Source: Ruminiclostridium sp. (lineage in GTDB: Bacteria > Bacillota > Clostridia > Oscillospirales > Ruminococcaceae). Taken from it: a stretch of DNA of 42,359 nt. How positions within the stretch are numbered: position 1 is the stretch's first letter; every line of letters starts with the position of its first letter. Under the pieces are notes generated by a model. It saw only the letters and a list, made by a program, of their open reading frames with translations, had not been told where the DNA came from and did no database searches. The DNA is taken from positions 1 through 42,359 of the forward strand of contig JAIKZF010000109.1 in the NCBI GenBank assembly GCA_024682455.1. Reading direction: 5' to 3'. Below, in pieces: positions 33,036-40,141 of this stretch. Both the position numbers and the translations under genes were made by a program.

Positions 33036-34352
33036 TTGGATAAATTCACGGAACTGCGCGCACGATACGACACGTTCATCTATCACAGCTATACGGTAAC
33101 GGACGAGGGCTTCTCGTTCCGTTTCACTATCGGGGAATTTGAGTTCACGCCCGAATGGAAGTGGAACGGGCTGAAAATACCCGCCGGCATGGACAGAGAG
33201 CTTATAGAATACGTCATTTTCTCGATCGGCATGACAGAGCTCGTGAGCTACTGGAAATGCGCCTGCCCGCCGCGCGTGATCGTGAAGTGCGGAGCTCTTG
33301 ACGAAGAACGGATAACGTGGTGGAAAAAGCTCTACTGGGGCGGCCTCGGGGAGTTCTTCTACCGCAACGGCATCAAGACAGACTTTGAGAGCTTCATGAC
33401 GATAGAGGCGGAGAATACCGCTGTCCGGAGCTTCACAGACCCGTTCGCTGGTGAACGCAGAGGTGCGCTCATACCCGTAGGCGGCGGCAAGGACAGCATA
33501 GTGACTCTCGAACTGCTGAAAGGCATGAAAGCCGACAATCTCTGCTACATCATAAATCCGCGCAGAACTACGCTGGACTGCGCACATACGGCGGGCTACG
33601 GCGACAGCGAGATAATCGGGCTAAAGCGCTCGATACACCCGGAGCTGCTTGCCCGGAACGCCGCGGGCTGGCTCAACGGACACACGCCGTTTTCCGCGAT
33701 AGTCGCGTTCTCATCGTATCTCGCCGCTCTGATAACCGGAAAGAAGTATATTGCGCTCTCGAACGAGAGCAGCGCAAACGAGGGCAACGTAAGCGGCACA
33801 GACGTCAATCACCAGTACAGCAAGAGCACAGCCTTCGAGCGGGATTTCCGTGAGTACTGCGAAAAGTGGCTCACCGTGCCGCCGGAGTATTTCAGTCTGC
33901 TGAGACCGTGGAGCGAATGGCAGATAGCGAAACGCTTCGTCACTTACCCGAAATATCTGCCCGTGTTCAGGAGCTGCAATCTCGGCTCAAAGACGGACTC
34001 GTGGTGCGGGAAATGCGCGAAATGCCTGTATGTTTACATCATGCTGGCGGCATTCCTCGACGACGAGGAGCTGATAAAAATATTCGGCGCGGATATGCTC
34101 GACAGCGAGGAATTCAATGAGCTGTTCAACGGGCTGGTGTACGCGGATTTCGACAAGCCCTTCGAGTGCGTGGGAACGCGCGCGGAGATAAGGCTTGCGC
34201 TGTACAATGCCTGCAAACGCAGAGAGGGCGGAAAAATTCCGCTCCTGCTGCGCAAATATATCAAGGAGGGACCCGATGAGCCGGAGGGGCTTGACGATCA
34301 TTTCGACACGGACAATTTCGTGCCGCCGGAGCTCATCGGACTGCTGAAATGA
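33036..34352 (+). CDS. MurL-like UDP-MurNAc-L-Ala-L-Glu epimerase
   Basis: 438 aa from a TTG start at 33036, with GAGGAG at 33022-33027 at good distance; no ATG alternative fits. An N-terminal domain (about 1-130) precedes a PP-loop-type ATP-binding domain with GGGKDS at residues 149-154, then DCAHTAGYGDSE, ALSNESSANEGNV and a cysteine cluster SWCGKCAKC. This layout agrees with MurL, which in Xanthomonas epimerises the terminal L-Glu of UDP-MurNAc-L-Ala-L-Glu in an ATP-dependent step. The next gene, overlapping by 4 bp, is a MurD-type ligase (MurD2-like), as in Xanthomonas. The assignment is by motif and context from memory, not by search. Confidence 0.75.
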   Translation: MDKFTELRARYDTFIYHSYTVTDEGFSFRFTIGEFEFTPEWKWNGLKIPAGMDRELIEYVIFSIGMTELVSYWKCACPPRVIVKCGALDEERITWWKKLYWGGLGEFFYRNGIKTDFESFMTIEAENTAVRSFTDPFAGERRGALIPVGGGKDSIVTLELLKGMKADNLCYIINPRRTTLDCAHTAGYGDSEIIGLKRSIHPELLARNAAGWLNGHTPFSAIVAFSSYLAALITGKKYIALSNESSANEGNVSGTDVNHQYSKSTAFERDFREYCEKWLTVPPEYFSLLRPWSEWQIAKRFVTYPKYLPVFRSCNLGSKTDSWCGKCAKCLYVYIMLAAFLDDEELIKIFGADMLDSEEFNELFNGLVYADFDKPFECVGTRAEIRLALYNACKRREGGKIPLLLRKYIKEGPDEPEGLDDHFDTDNFVPPELIGLLK

Positions 34353-35665
34353 ACCTGTTTTACGAAAGACTGCGCGGCTTCTTCGACGGGAAGAGCGTGC
34401 TGATACTCGGCTTCGGGCGGGAGGGCAGATCGACTCTGCGGCTTCTTAAGGAGTTCGGGAACTGTAAGATCACCATAGCCGACAGGAACGACGTTTCCTG
34501 CCCCGAGACCGAGGGCATCGAGGTCATCAGCGGAGAGCACTATCTCGACCGCGCCGGGGAGTTCGGCATTATAATGAAAGCCCCCGGTATCGCGCTGTTC
34601 GACGACGTTTCCGCCGACATAAAAGCCCGTATCACGAGCCAGACCGATCTGCTGCTAAGATTCTGCCCCAACAGGGTCATAGGCGTTACCGGCACCAAGG
34701 GCAAATCCACCACCGCGTCGCTGATACACCATTTTCTCAGGGAGTATGAAAGCTCGGTGCTTGTAGGAAACATCGGCATACCGCCGCTGGAATGCGTCGG
34801 CGGGCTGAACGACAGGCGCACGATCATCGTCTGCGAGATGAGCTGCCACCAGCTCGAATACGTTCAGGCTTCTCCGTGGACGGCGGTGTATCTGAACCTG
34901 TTCGAGGAGCACCTTGACCACTACACCGGTTTTGACGCGTACAGAAAGGCGAAGGAGAACATCTACCGCTTCCAGAGATGGGCGGATTATCTTGTCGTGA
35001 ACAAGGAGCTGGCTCCGGAAAACTGCGCCGCGTCGGTCATCACCGCCTCGCTCACGGAGGACGCCGACATCAGCGTTTCGGACGGCTCCCTAAGGATACA
35101 GGGCAGGCGGTACGACAATATCTCAACGAGCCTTCTCGGCACGCATAACCTCTACAATATCGGTATTGCCGCGTACGTGGCACACTATATCGCCTTTGCA
35201 GGTCAGACGATCGATGACGTGCTCGGATACGCAGAGACCTTCCGTCCGCTGAGCCACAGGCTGGAGAAAGTCGGTACGGTGAACGGCGCCGAATATATAA
35301 ACGACAGCATAAGCACCTGCCCGAGCACGGCGATAGCGGCTGTGAGAGCCTTCGACAAGGTCGACACTATCATCATAGGCGGCATGGACAGAGGCATAGA
35401 CTACACAGAGCTTATCGACTTTCTGAACGGCTCGGACATCGAAAACGTGATACTGCTGCCGGACAGCGGACATAAGATCATGCCGCTGCTGGACGGCTCA
35501 AAGCGCACGCTTTACAAAGCCTCCGACCTCGCGGACGCGGTCGCATTCGCGAAGAAAGTCACGAAAGTGCGCTGTGTCCTCTCCCCTGCCGCCGCGAGCT
35601 ACGGGTTCTATAAGAACTTCGAGGAAAGAGGAGAACACTTTAGGAAATTAGTGAATAATGAATAA
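34349..35665 (+). CDS. MurD2-like UDP-MurNAc-L-alanine amino-acid ligase
   Basis: 438 aa, Mur ligase of the MurD type. A Rossmann-like N-terminal domain (LILGFGREGRSTLRLL, 15-30) precedes the central ATPase domain with GTKGKST (115-121), GNIGIPPLE, EMSCHQLEYV and HLDHYTGFDAYRKAK, and a C-terminal domain with SISTCPSTAIAAVRAF, GGMDRGIDY and SPAAASYGFYKNFEERG. Next to MurL it is expected to add L-Glu rather than D-Glu, but substrate specificity cannot be read from the sequence. The start overlaps the MurL-like stop (ATGA). The last residues, VNNE, and the stop codon lie inside the left inverted repeat of the mobile element, so the original C-terminus may have been replaced. Confidence 0.82.
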   Translation: MNLFYERLRGFFDGKSVLILGFGREGRSTLRLLKEFGNCKITIADRNDVSCPETEGIEVISGEHYLDRAGEFGIIMKAPGIALFDDVSADIKARITSQTDLLLRFCPNRVIGVTGTKGKSTTASLIHHFLREYESSVLVGNIGIPPLECVGGLNDRRTIIVCEMSCHQLEYVQASPWTAVYLNLFEEHLDHYTGFDAYRKAKENIYRFQRWADYLVVNKELAPENCAASVITASLTEDADISVSDGSLRIQGRRYDNISTSLLGTHNLYNIGIAAYVAHYIAFAGQTIDDVLGYAETFRPLSHRLEKVGTVNGAEYINDSISTCPSTAIAAVRAFDKVDTIIIGGMDRGIDYTELIDFLNGSDIENVILLPDSGHKIMPLLDGSKRTLYKASDLADAVAFAKKVTKVRCVLSPAAASYGFYKNFEERGEHFRKLVNNE

Positions 35666-35865
35666 TGAATGGTGAATAGTGAATAATTGTGGTGTCCGCG
35701 CTTCGCGGACATACTTAAAACTGACGAGATACGAAAATTATCTGCCGTATCCGCGCAATTCATCAAAAGGATAATAATACTATCCACTCTGTCACAATTC
35801 AGATACGTCGCCGCAGGCGACACAACAACTATTCACTGTTCATTATTCACCATTCACTATTCACT
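35650..35865. mobile_element. MITE-like element with long terminal inverted repeats
   Basis: The left arm (35650-35696) and the reverse complement of the right arm (35819-35865) agree over about 47 bp with roughly eight mismatches, built of repeated GTGAAT/AATGAAT units. Each arm is followed inward by a hairpin: GTCCGCG/CGCGGAC (35694-35710) on the left and GTCGCC/GGCGAC (35807-35821) on the right. About 216 bp long, with no credible coding sequence. Such non-autonomous elements are common in Clostridia. The left repeat overlaps the end of the MurD2-like gene. Confidence 0.75.
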
Positions 35866-35875
35866 CATCATGTCA

Positions 35876-35904
35876 TTGTATGTCCCAAAGCAATGATATA
35901 TAAT
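35876..35904 (+). promoter_or_regulatory. Promoter between the MITE and the phage genes
   Basis: TTGTAT (35876-35881) and TATAAT (35899-35904), spacing 17 bp. The predicted start near 35911 is directly in front of the hairpin at 35913-35942. Confidence 0.6.
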
Positions 35905-35912
35905 GATAACGT

Positions 35913-35950
35913 AGAACGGTATGGGTATTCCCGTACCGTTCTTTATTTTA
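35913..35950 (+). terminator. Terminator-like hairpin at the start of the phage module
   Basis: AGAACGGTA (35913-35921) pairs with TACCGTTCT (35934-35942), extended inward by GGG/CCC, and TTATTTTA follows. It may end murD2 transcription. If the promoter at 35876 is real, it would lie in the first 40 nt of that transcript. Confidence 0.7.
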
Positions 35951-35970
35951 CGGTAACGGGAGGTGATGAT

Positions 35971-36186
35971 ATGCCCGCGGCAAGGCAGAAAAAGGTCGCC
36001 GACAAGCAGGAGATACTTGAATTCCTCACGGGTGTGATGAGGAATACCGAGCTCTCCGAAAAGGAACGGCTCGCCGCGTCGTTCAAGCTTGGACGGTACC
36101 TCGGACTGGAAGGCAGAGAAACCGACTCCGGCGAGCTGCCGAGGGTGGTGATATATGACGGAACAGACAAGAATAAACTTTCTTGA
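35971..36186 (+). CDS. Small terminase-like protein (TerS candidate)
   Basis: 71 aa, charged and mostly helical (KKVADKQEILEFLTGVMRN, then ELSEKERLAASFKLGRYLG). The start at 35971 follows GGGAGGTGA (35958-35966); an upstream in-frame ATG at 35893 lies in the promoter. It overlaps the start of the large terminase gene by 32 bp, the usual place of the DNA-recognition subunit. Shorter than typical TerS proteins (140-180 aa), it may be a reduced or truncated form; the identification rests on position. Confidence 0.6.
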   Translation: MPAARQKKVADKQEILEFLTGVMRNTELSEKERLAASFKLGRYLGLEGRETDSGELPRVVIYDGTDKNKLS

Positions 36187-37426
36187 GCTGATAGCGCCCG
36201 CATTTTACAGCGTCCACCGCGATATCGGGGAGAGCGCGCATACCCACTACGCGCTCTGCGGCGGACGCGGGAGCTGTAAGTCGTCCTTCGCGAGCCTTGA
36301 GCTCGTGCGCGGCGTAATGGCGGATAAAAACGCCAATGCCGCCGCTGTACGCAAGATCGGGAAGAACCTGCGCGAGAGCGTTTTTGAACAGCTTCTGTGG
36401 GCAATAGACAGGCTCGGTGCCTCCGACCTCTGGGACAGTCGGGTGAGCATTCCGGAGCTTGTTTACAGACCTACGGGTCAGAAAATATTGTGCAAGGGCG
36501 CCGACGACCCGAGAAAATTCAAATCCGTCAAGGTATCACAAGGGTACATAAAGTACATCTGGTTCGAGGAAGCAGACGAGTTCACACCGGAAGAGATAGA
36601 CGTGATAAACCAGTCGCTCCTGCGCGGCGACGGACATTTCGTCTGTCTCTATACCTACAATCCGCCGAGATCAGCCTCGGCGGGGATCAACTTCGAGTTC
36701 TCAAAGCCCCGCCCCGACAGACTTCTGCACAGGAGCGACTATCGGGACGTTCCGCCGGAATGGCTGGGACGGGCGTTCCTCGCCGAGGCGGAGTATCTCC
36801 GGCAGTCAGACCCGACTCGCTACGCGCACGAATATCTCGGCGAGATGACCGGCACGGGAGCCGAGGTATTCACCAATGTCAGGCTCGAAGCAATAAGCGA
36901 CGAAACGATCGCGTCCTTCGAGCGAACGTACAGGGGCATAGACTGGGGCTACGGCGCAGACCCGTTCGTGTACATCGGGACGGCGCTCGAAAACTCGGGC
37001 CGGCGGCTGTATATCTTCGAGGAGTTTTACAGGCACGGCGCGCGCTTCGACGAGATAGCCGGAGCGATAAGCGCGTTCAATACCCGGAACTTCCCGATCA
37101 CAGCCGACAGCGCCGAACCACGCTCGAACGACGAGCTCCGGGCAAGGGGGTTCAACATACGCGCGGCGAAGAAGGGTCAGGGCTCGGTGGAATACGGGAT
37201 ACGCAGGCTCTGCGACCTCGACGCCGTTGTTATCGACCCGTCGCGCTGCCCCAACGCAGCCCGCGAATTTACCGGGTACTGTCTGCAAAGCGACGGCTGC
37301 GGAGGCTTCCGCAGCGGATACCCGGACAAGGACAATCACACCATAGACGCGGTCAGATACGCTCTCGAAGAGCGGTTCTCACGCAGGAACGTGGGCTGTA
37401 TCGACCGCAGGAAACTGGGATTATAG
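36155..37426 (+). CDS. Phage terminase large subunit (PBSX/Terminase_3 type)
   Basis: 423 aa. ATPase domain: Walker A GGRGSCKSS (36-44), coupling region KGADDPRKFKSVKVSQGYIKY, Walker B WFEEADEF. Nuclease domain (about 240-423): DWGYGADPFVY (first acid), TADSAEPRSNDELRARG and DNHTIDAVRYALE (further acids). It cuts and pumps phage DNA into capsids. Length and motifs look intact. Overlaps the small gene upstream and is followed after 12 nt by the portal gene. Confidence 0.92.
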   Translation: MTEQTRINFLELIAPAFYSVHRDIGESAHTHYALCGGRGSCKSSFASLELVRGVMADKNANAAAVRKIGKNLRESVFEQLLWAIDRLGASDLWDSRVSIPELVYRPTGQKILCKGADDPRKFKSVKVSQGYIKYIWFEEADEFTPEEIDVINQSLLRGDGHFVCLYTYNPPRSASAGINFEFSKPRPDRLLHRSDYRDVPPEWLGRAFLAEAEYLRQSDPTRYAHEYLGEMTGTGAEVFTNVRLEAISDETIASFERTYRGIDWGYGADPFVYIGTALENSGRRLYIFEEFYRHGARFDEIAGAISAFNTRNFPITADSAEPRSNDELRARGFNIRAAKKGQGSVEYGIRRLCDLDAVVIDPSRCPNAAREFTGYCLQSDGCGGFRSGYPDKDNHTIDAVRYALEERFSRRNVGCIDRRKLGL

Positions 37427-37438
37427 AAAGGCAGGAAT

Positions 37439-38686
37439 ATGTTTACAATACCGGCAGAAACACAGATAACACCGAAGCTGGCTGTCAGCTTCATCTTAAA
37501 GCACATGAACGGAAACGACAGGCTGGACAGGCTTTACGACTACTACATCGGAGCTCACAAGATACTTGACCGCGAAAAGAGCCGCAACGCCGCAAACAAC
37601 CGCCTCGTCTGCAACCACGCCAAATATATCACGGACTGCACGACCGGATACTTTCTCGGCTCGCCCGTCAAGTATTACAGCCGCAGCGGAAAGGACATCT
37701 CGCTGATAAAGGACGTCCTCAAGCGCTGCGACAGCGAGACCGAGGACATCGACCTTGCGAGGTTCGGGTCGGTGTACGGCGTTTCTTATGAGATGCTGTA
37801 CCTTGACGACAGCAGCAATATCCGCCTCGCCAGCCTCGACCCGCACTCGGCGTTCGTGGTATATGACGACACCGTTGAGCAGAGACCTCTTTTCGGCGTG
37901 TATTATATGCCGAACTGCAATGAGAACGGCACAAAGACCGGCTACCGTGTTTACCTCTGCGACAAGGACACCGTGACCGAATTTCTCACGACCGTATCGT
38001 TCTCGATAACGCAGATAAGCGAGCCCTATGAGCATTTCTTCGGCGGAGTGCCGATAATCGAATACTACAACAACTGGGACAAGCAGGGCGATTTCGAGCA
38101 GGTGACCACGCTCATCGACGCCTACGACACTCTCCAGTCCGACCGTGTGAACGACAAGGAGCAGTTCGTTGATTCCATTCTCGTCATAAAGGGGCAGGTG
38201 CTCGGTAACAGCGACGAGGAGGAAAACAGCACCTACAACGCAATTCGCCGCTACGGGGTCATGACCATAGACGATACCGGAGACGCGAAGTGGCTTACGC
38301 GTCAGTTCGACGAGCATTCTGTGGATATCCTCCGCAAGTCGCTGGAGAACGATATCCACAAATTCAGCGGCGTTCCCTGCATGAACGATGAGAGCTTCTC
38401 CGGCAACACCTCGGGAGTCGCTATGAAGTATAAGCTTCTCGCGTTCGAGCAGATGACAAAGATTAAGGAGCGCTACTTCACCGAGGGACTGCGCATAAGG
38501 CTCTCGCTCATTGCGAACGCGCTGTCCGTCATGGGCTACGCGAAGCCCGACGTCGGCGATATCGAGATAATGTTCACCTACAGCCTGCCCGAGAATGAGA
38601 CCGAGATAGCGCAGACCGTGAACCTGCTTAAGGATATCCTTCCGCGTGAGGAGCTCGTCAAGCTGCTTCCCTACGATACGGAATAA
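37439..38686 (+). CDS. Phage portal protein (SPP1 gp6-like)
   Basis: 415 aa. Recognised by HKILDREKSRNAANNRLVCN, the CTTGYFLGSPVKYY segment, HEEPF-like EPYEHFFGGVPIIEYYNN, and FSGNTSGVAMKYKLLAFEQM, typical of SPP1-type portals that form the DNA channel of the capsid. Normal family length is about 430-500 aa, so the C-terminus may be shortened; a coding-like stretch in another frame continues for about 25 codons after the stop, so a late frameshift cannot be excluded. No head or tail gene follows. AAAGGCAGGA precedes the ATG. Confidence 0.88.
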   Translation: MFTIPAETQITPKLAVSFILKHMNGNDRLDRLYDYYIGAHKILDREKSRNAANNRLVCNHAKYITDCTTGYFLGSPVKYYSRSGKDISLIKDVLKRCDSETEDIDLARFGSVYGVSYEMLYLDDSSNIRLASLDPHSAFVVYDDTVEQRPLFGVYYMPNCNENGTKTGYRVYLCDKDTVTEFLTTVSFSITQISEPYEHFFGGVPIIEYYNNWDKQGDFEQVTTLIDAYDTLQSDRVNDKEQFVDSILVIKGQVLGNSDEEENSTYNAIRRYGVMTIDDTGDAKWLTRQFDEHSVDILRKSLENDIHKFSGVPCMNDESFSGNTSGVAMKYKLLAFEQMTKIKERYFTEGLRIRLSLIANALSVMGYAKPDVGDIEIMFTYSLPENETEIAQTVNLLKDILPREELVKLLPYDTE

Positions 38687-38752
38687 GCGCGGAGACCGCG
38701 CCGCCGATATTTCCTCCGGCAGCTTTGCGGAGAACAATATTTACTTCTCCCA

Positions 38753-38781
38753 TTGCTTTTTTTTCGATTATATGTTATAAT
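38753..38781 (+). promoter_or_regulatory. Promoter of the SCP2-like gene (extended -10)
   Basis: TTGCTT (38753-38758) and TATAAT (38776-38781), 17-bp spacing, with TGT before the -10. The leader is about 40 nt and ends with GGAGG (38816-38820). Confidence 0.75.
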
Positions 38782-38828
38782 ATGTAAAGCACAGGTCATA
38801 TCAATAATCAGCAACGGAGGAATTTAAA

Positions 38829-39149
38829 ATGACATTTGACGGGATCCTTGCCGAGGTAAGAAAAAAGGCGGAGAGCATCGACGCTTCCGGCGTTGATTTC
38901 CTTGCGGTACAGGTCAATATCACAGGCGAAAACGGCGGCGTGTTCTACGTCGAGATAAAAAACGGAAAAATAAGCATCGAGCCTTATCCGTACAATGACA
39001 GGAGCTGCGAGATAACGATCTCCGGGGACAATTTCCTGAAGCTGATAAACGGCAAGCTCGACGCGGTCGCCGCGTTCACGCTCGGCAAGCTGAAGGTCGG
39101 CGGAGATGTCGGAAAGGCGCTTGAATTTTCAAAGCTGCTGAAAAAGTAA
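38829..39149 (+). CDS. SCP2 sterol-binding-domain-like protein
   Basis: 106 aa, one domain. Pattern of the SCP2 fold: VDFLAVQVNITGENGGVFYVEIKNG, CEITISGDNFLKLINGKLDAVAAFTLGKLKVGGDVGKALEF; the last segment with GKLKVGGD is typical. Such bacterial proteins bind lipids or hydrophobic ligands; this one's ligand is unknown. It is transcribed alone, with its own promoter and a strong terminator, so it is an independent unit between the phage genes and the FRG gene. Confidence 0.85.
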   Translation: MTFDGILAEVRKKAESIDASGVDFLAVQVNITGENGGVFYVEIKNGKISIEPYPYNDRSCEITISGDNFLKLINGKLDAVAAFTLGKLKVGGDVGKALEFSKLLKK

Positions 39150-39180
39150 GTCCGGCGCTTACCGATGAACGGAAGAAACG

Positions 39181-39210
39181 GCAGGGGGCATTTCGCCCCC
39201 TGCTTTTTTT
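39181..39210 (+). terminator. Rho-independent terminator of the SCP2-like gene
   Basis: GCAGGGGGC (39181-39189) pairs perfectly with GCCCCCTGC (39195-39203), with a 5-nt loop and a seven-base T-run. Confidence 0.95.
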
Positions 39211-39221
39211 GTGTCCGAAAC

Positions 39222-39250
39222 TTGACTTTTTTACGCCAAACGGCTATAAT
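39222..39250 (+). promoter_or_regulatory. Promoter of the FRG/ABC transporter operon
   Basis: TTGACT (39222-39227) and TATAAT (39245-39250), 17 bp apart. The predicted start is near 39257; GGGAAGTGA at 39272-39280 is the ribosome binding site of the FRG gene. It begins right after the terminator at 39181-39210. Confidence 0.85.
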
Positions 39251-39286
39251 ATAAAATGCCAAATTATTTACGGGAAGTGACAAATA

Positions 39287-40141
39287 ATGACAGAGACCGT
39301 TGTTATAGACAGCATAGACGGTATTATGAAGCTGATATCCGAGCAGAAGTATAATCCGGAGATTGACCGCGTGCGAAGCCCCTACTTCTACCGCGGTATG
39401 CCCGACGCGTCATACAGGCTCACCACCAGTCTGCGCCTGAACTGCAAGCACCTGCACAAGGAGCTTGAACCCTCCGTGCTGCGCAATTTCAGCAAGTACG
39501 CCTGCATCAACGACCCGTCCATAAGCTCCTCGATATGGAAACAGATGATGATAGGTCAGCACCACGGACTGCCCACAAGACTGCTGGACTGGACTTACTC
39601 GCCGCTCATAGCGCTGCACTTCGCGAGCACGGAGAACAACTTCGACAAGCTCGACAAGCGCGACTGCGTCGTATGGCGCTTCGATATGAAGGACGCGAAC
39701 AAGAATCTGCCGCAGCGCTACCGTGACGCTCTCAGACGCGAGAAAGCCTTCATCTTCTCGGTGGACACTCTGACCTCGATAGTCGACAGCCTTGAACAGT
39801 ACGATTCGGATATGGGAAGCTCCGCCTTCGTCAATGTGGAGCCCCCGTCCGTTGACCAGCGCATAATCAATCAGTACTCCTTCTTCTCAATAATCCCGTC
39901 AGGAATGGAGAGCATCGAGGACTATCTGGAGCAGCGGACAAATACCGTCAGATACATAATAAGGAAAGAGATTCGCTGGCAGGTGCGCGACCTGCTGGAT
40001 CAGCTGAATATCAGCGAGCGCATACTCTACCCCGGGCTCGACGGGCTTTCGCGCTCTCTGGCAAGACATTACTTCGTGCGTAACGGAGTTACACAGGCAC
40101 AAAGGATAAGGAGCACATCACAATATGAAGATCGTACTTGA
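39287..40141 (+). CDS. FRG domain protein
   Basis: 284 aa. FRG domain (about 25-190) with the name-giving FYRGM (34-38) and the core GQHHGLPTRLLDWTYSPLIA (90-109), followed by HFASTEN. These domains are widespread in bacteria and often occur next to phage-defence or toxin genes; the biochemical activity is not established here. The protein lacks a signal peptide or membrane helix. It is the first gene downstream of the promoter at 39222, and its last 17 bp overlap the ABC ATPase gene, so they are cotranscribed. Confidence 0.88.
   Translation: MTETVVIDSIDGIMKLISEQKYNPEIDRVRSPYFYRGMPDASYRLTTSLRLNCKHLHKELEPSVLRNFSKYACINDPSISSSIWKQMMIGQHHGLPTRLLDWTYSPLIALHFASTENNFDKLDKRDCVVWRFDMKDANKNLPQRYRDALRREKAFIFSVDTLTSIVDSLEQYDSDMGSSAFVNVEPPSVDQRIINQYSFFSIIPSGMESIEDYLEQRTNTVRYIIRKEIRWQVRDLLDQLNISERILYPGLDGLSRSLARHYFVRNGVTQAQRIRSTSQYEDRT

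Noticed and set aside
35650-35865. Regular short repeats that could suggest a CRISPR array
   Set aside because: The repeats are short AT-rich units within two inverted arms, with no uniform spacers, and there are no cas genes.
35687-35896. A 69-codon open frame inside the MITE
   Set aside because: It reads through inverted repeats and hairpins, without ribosome binding site or coding character.
38684-38760. Readable extension after the portal stop as evidence of a frameshift
   Set aside because: The coding-like stretch is only about 25 codons and I cannot match it to a portal C-terminus, so I kept the annotated stop.
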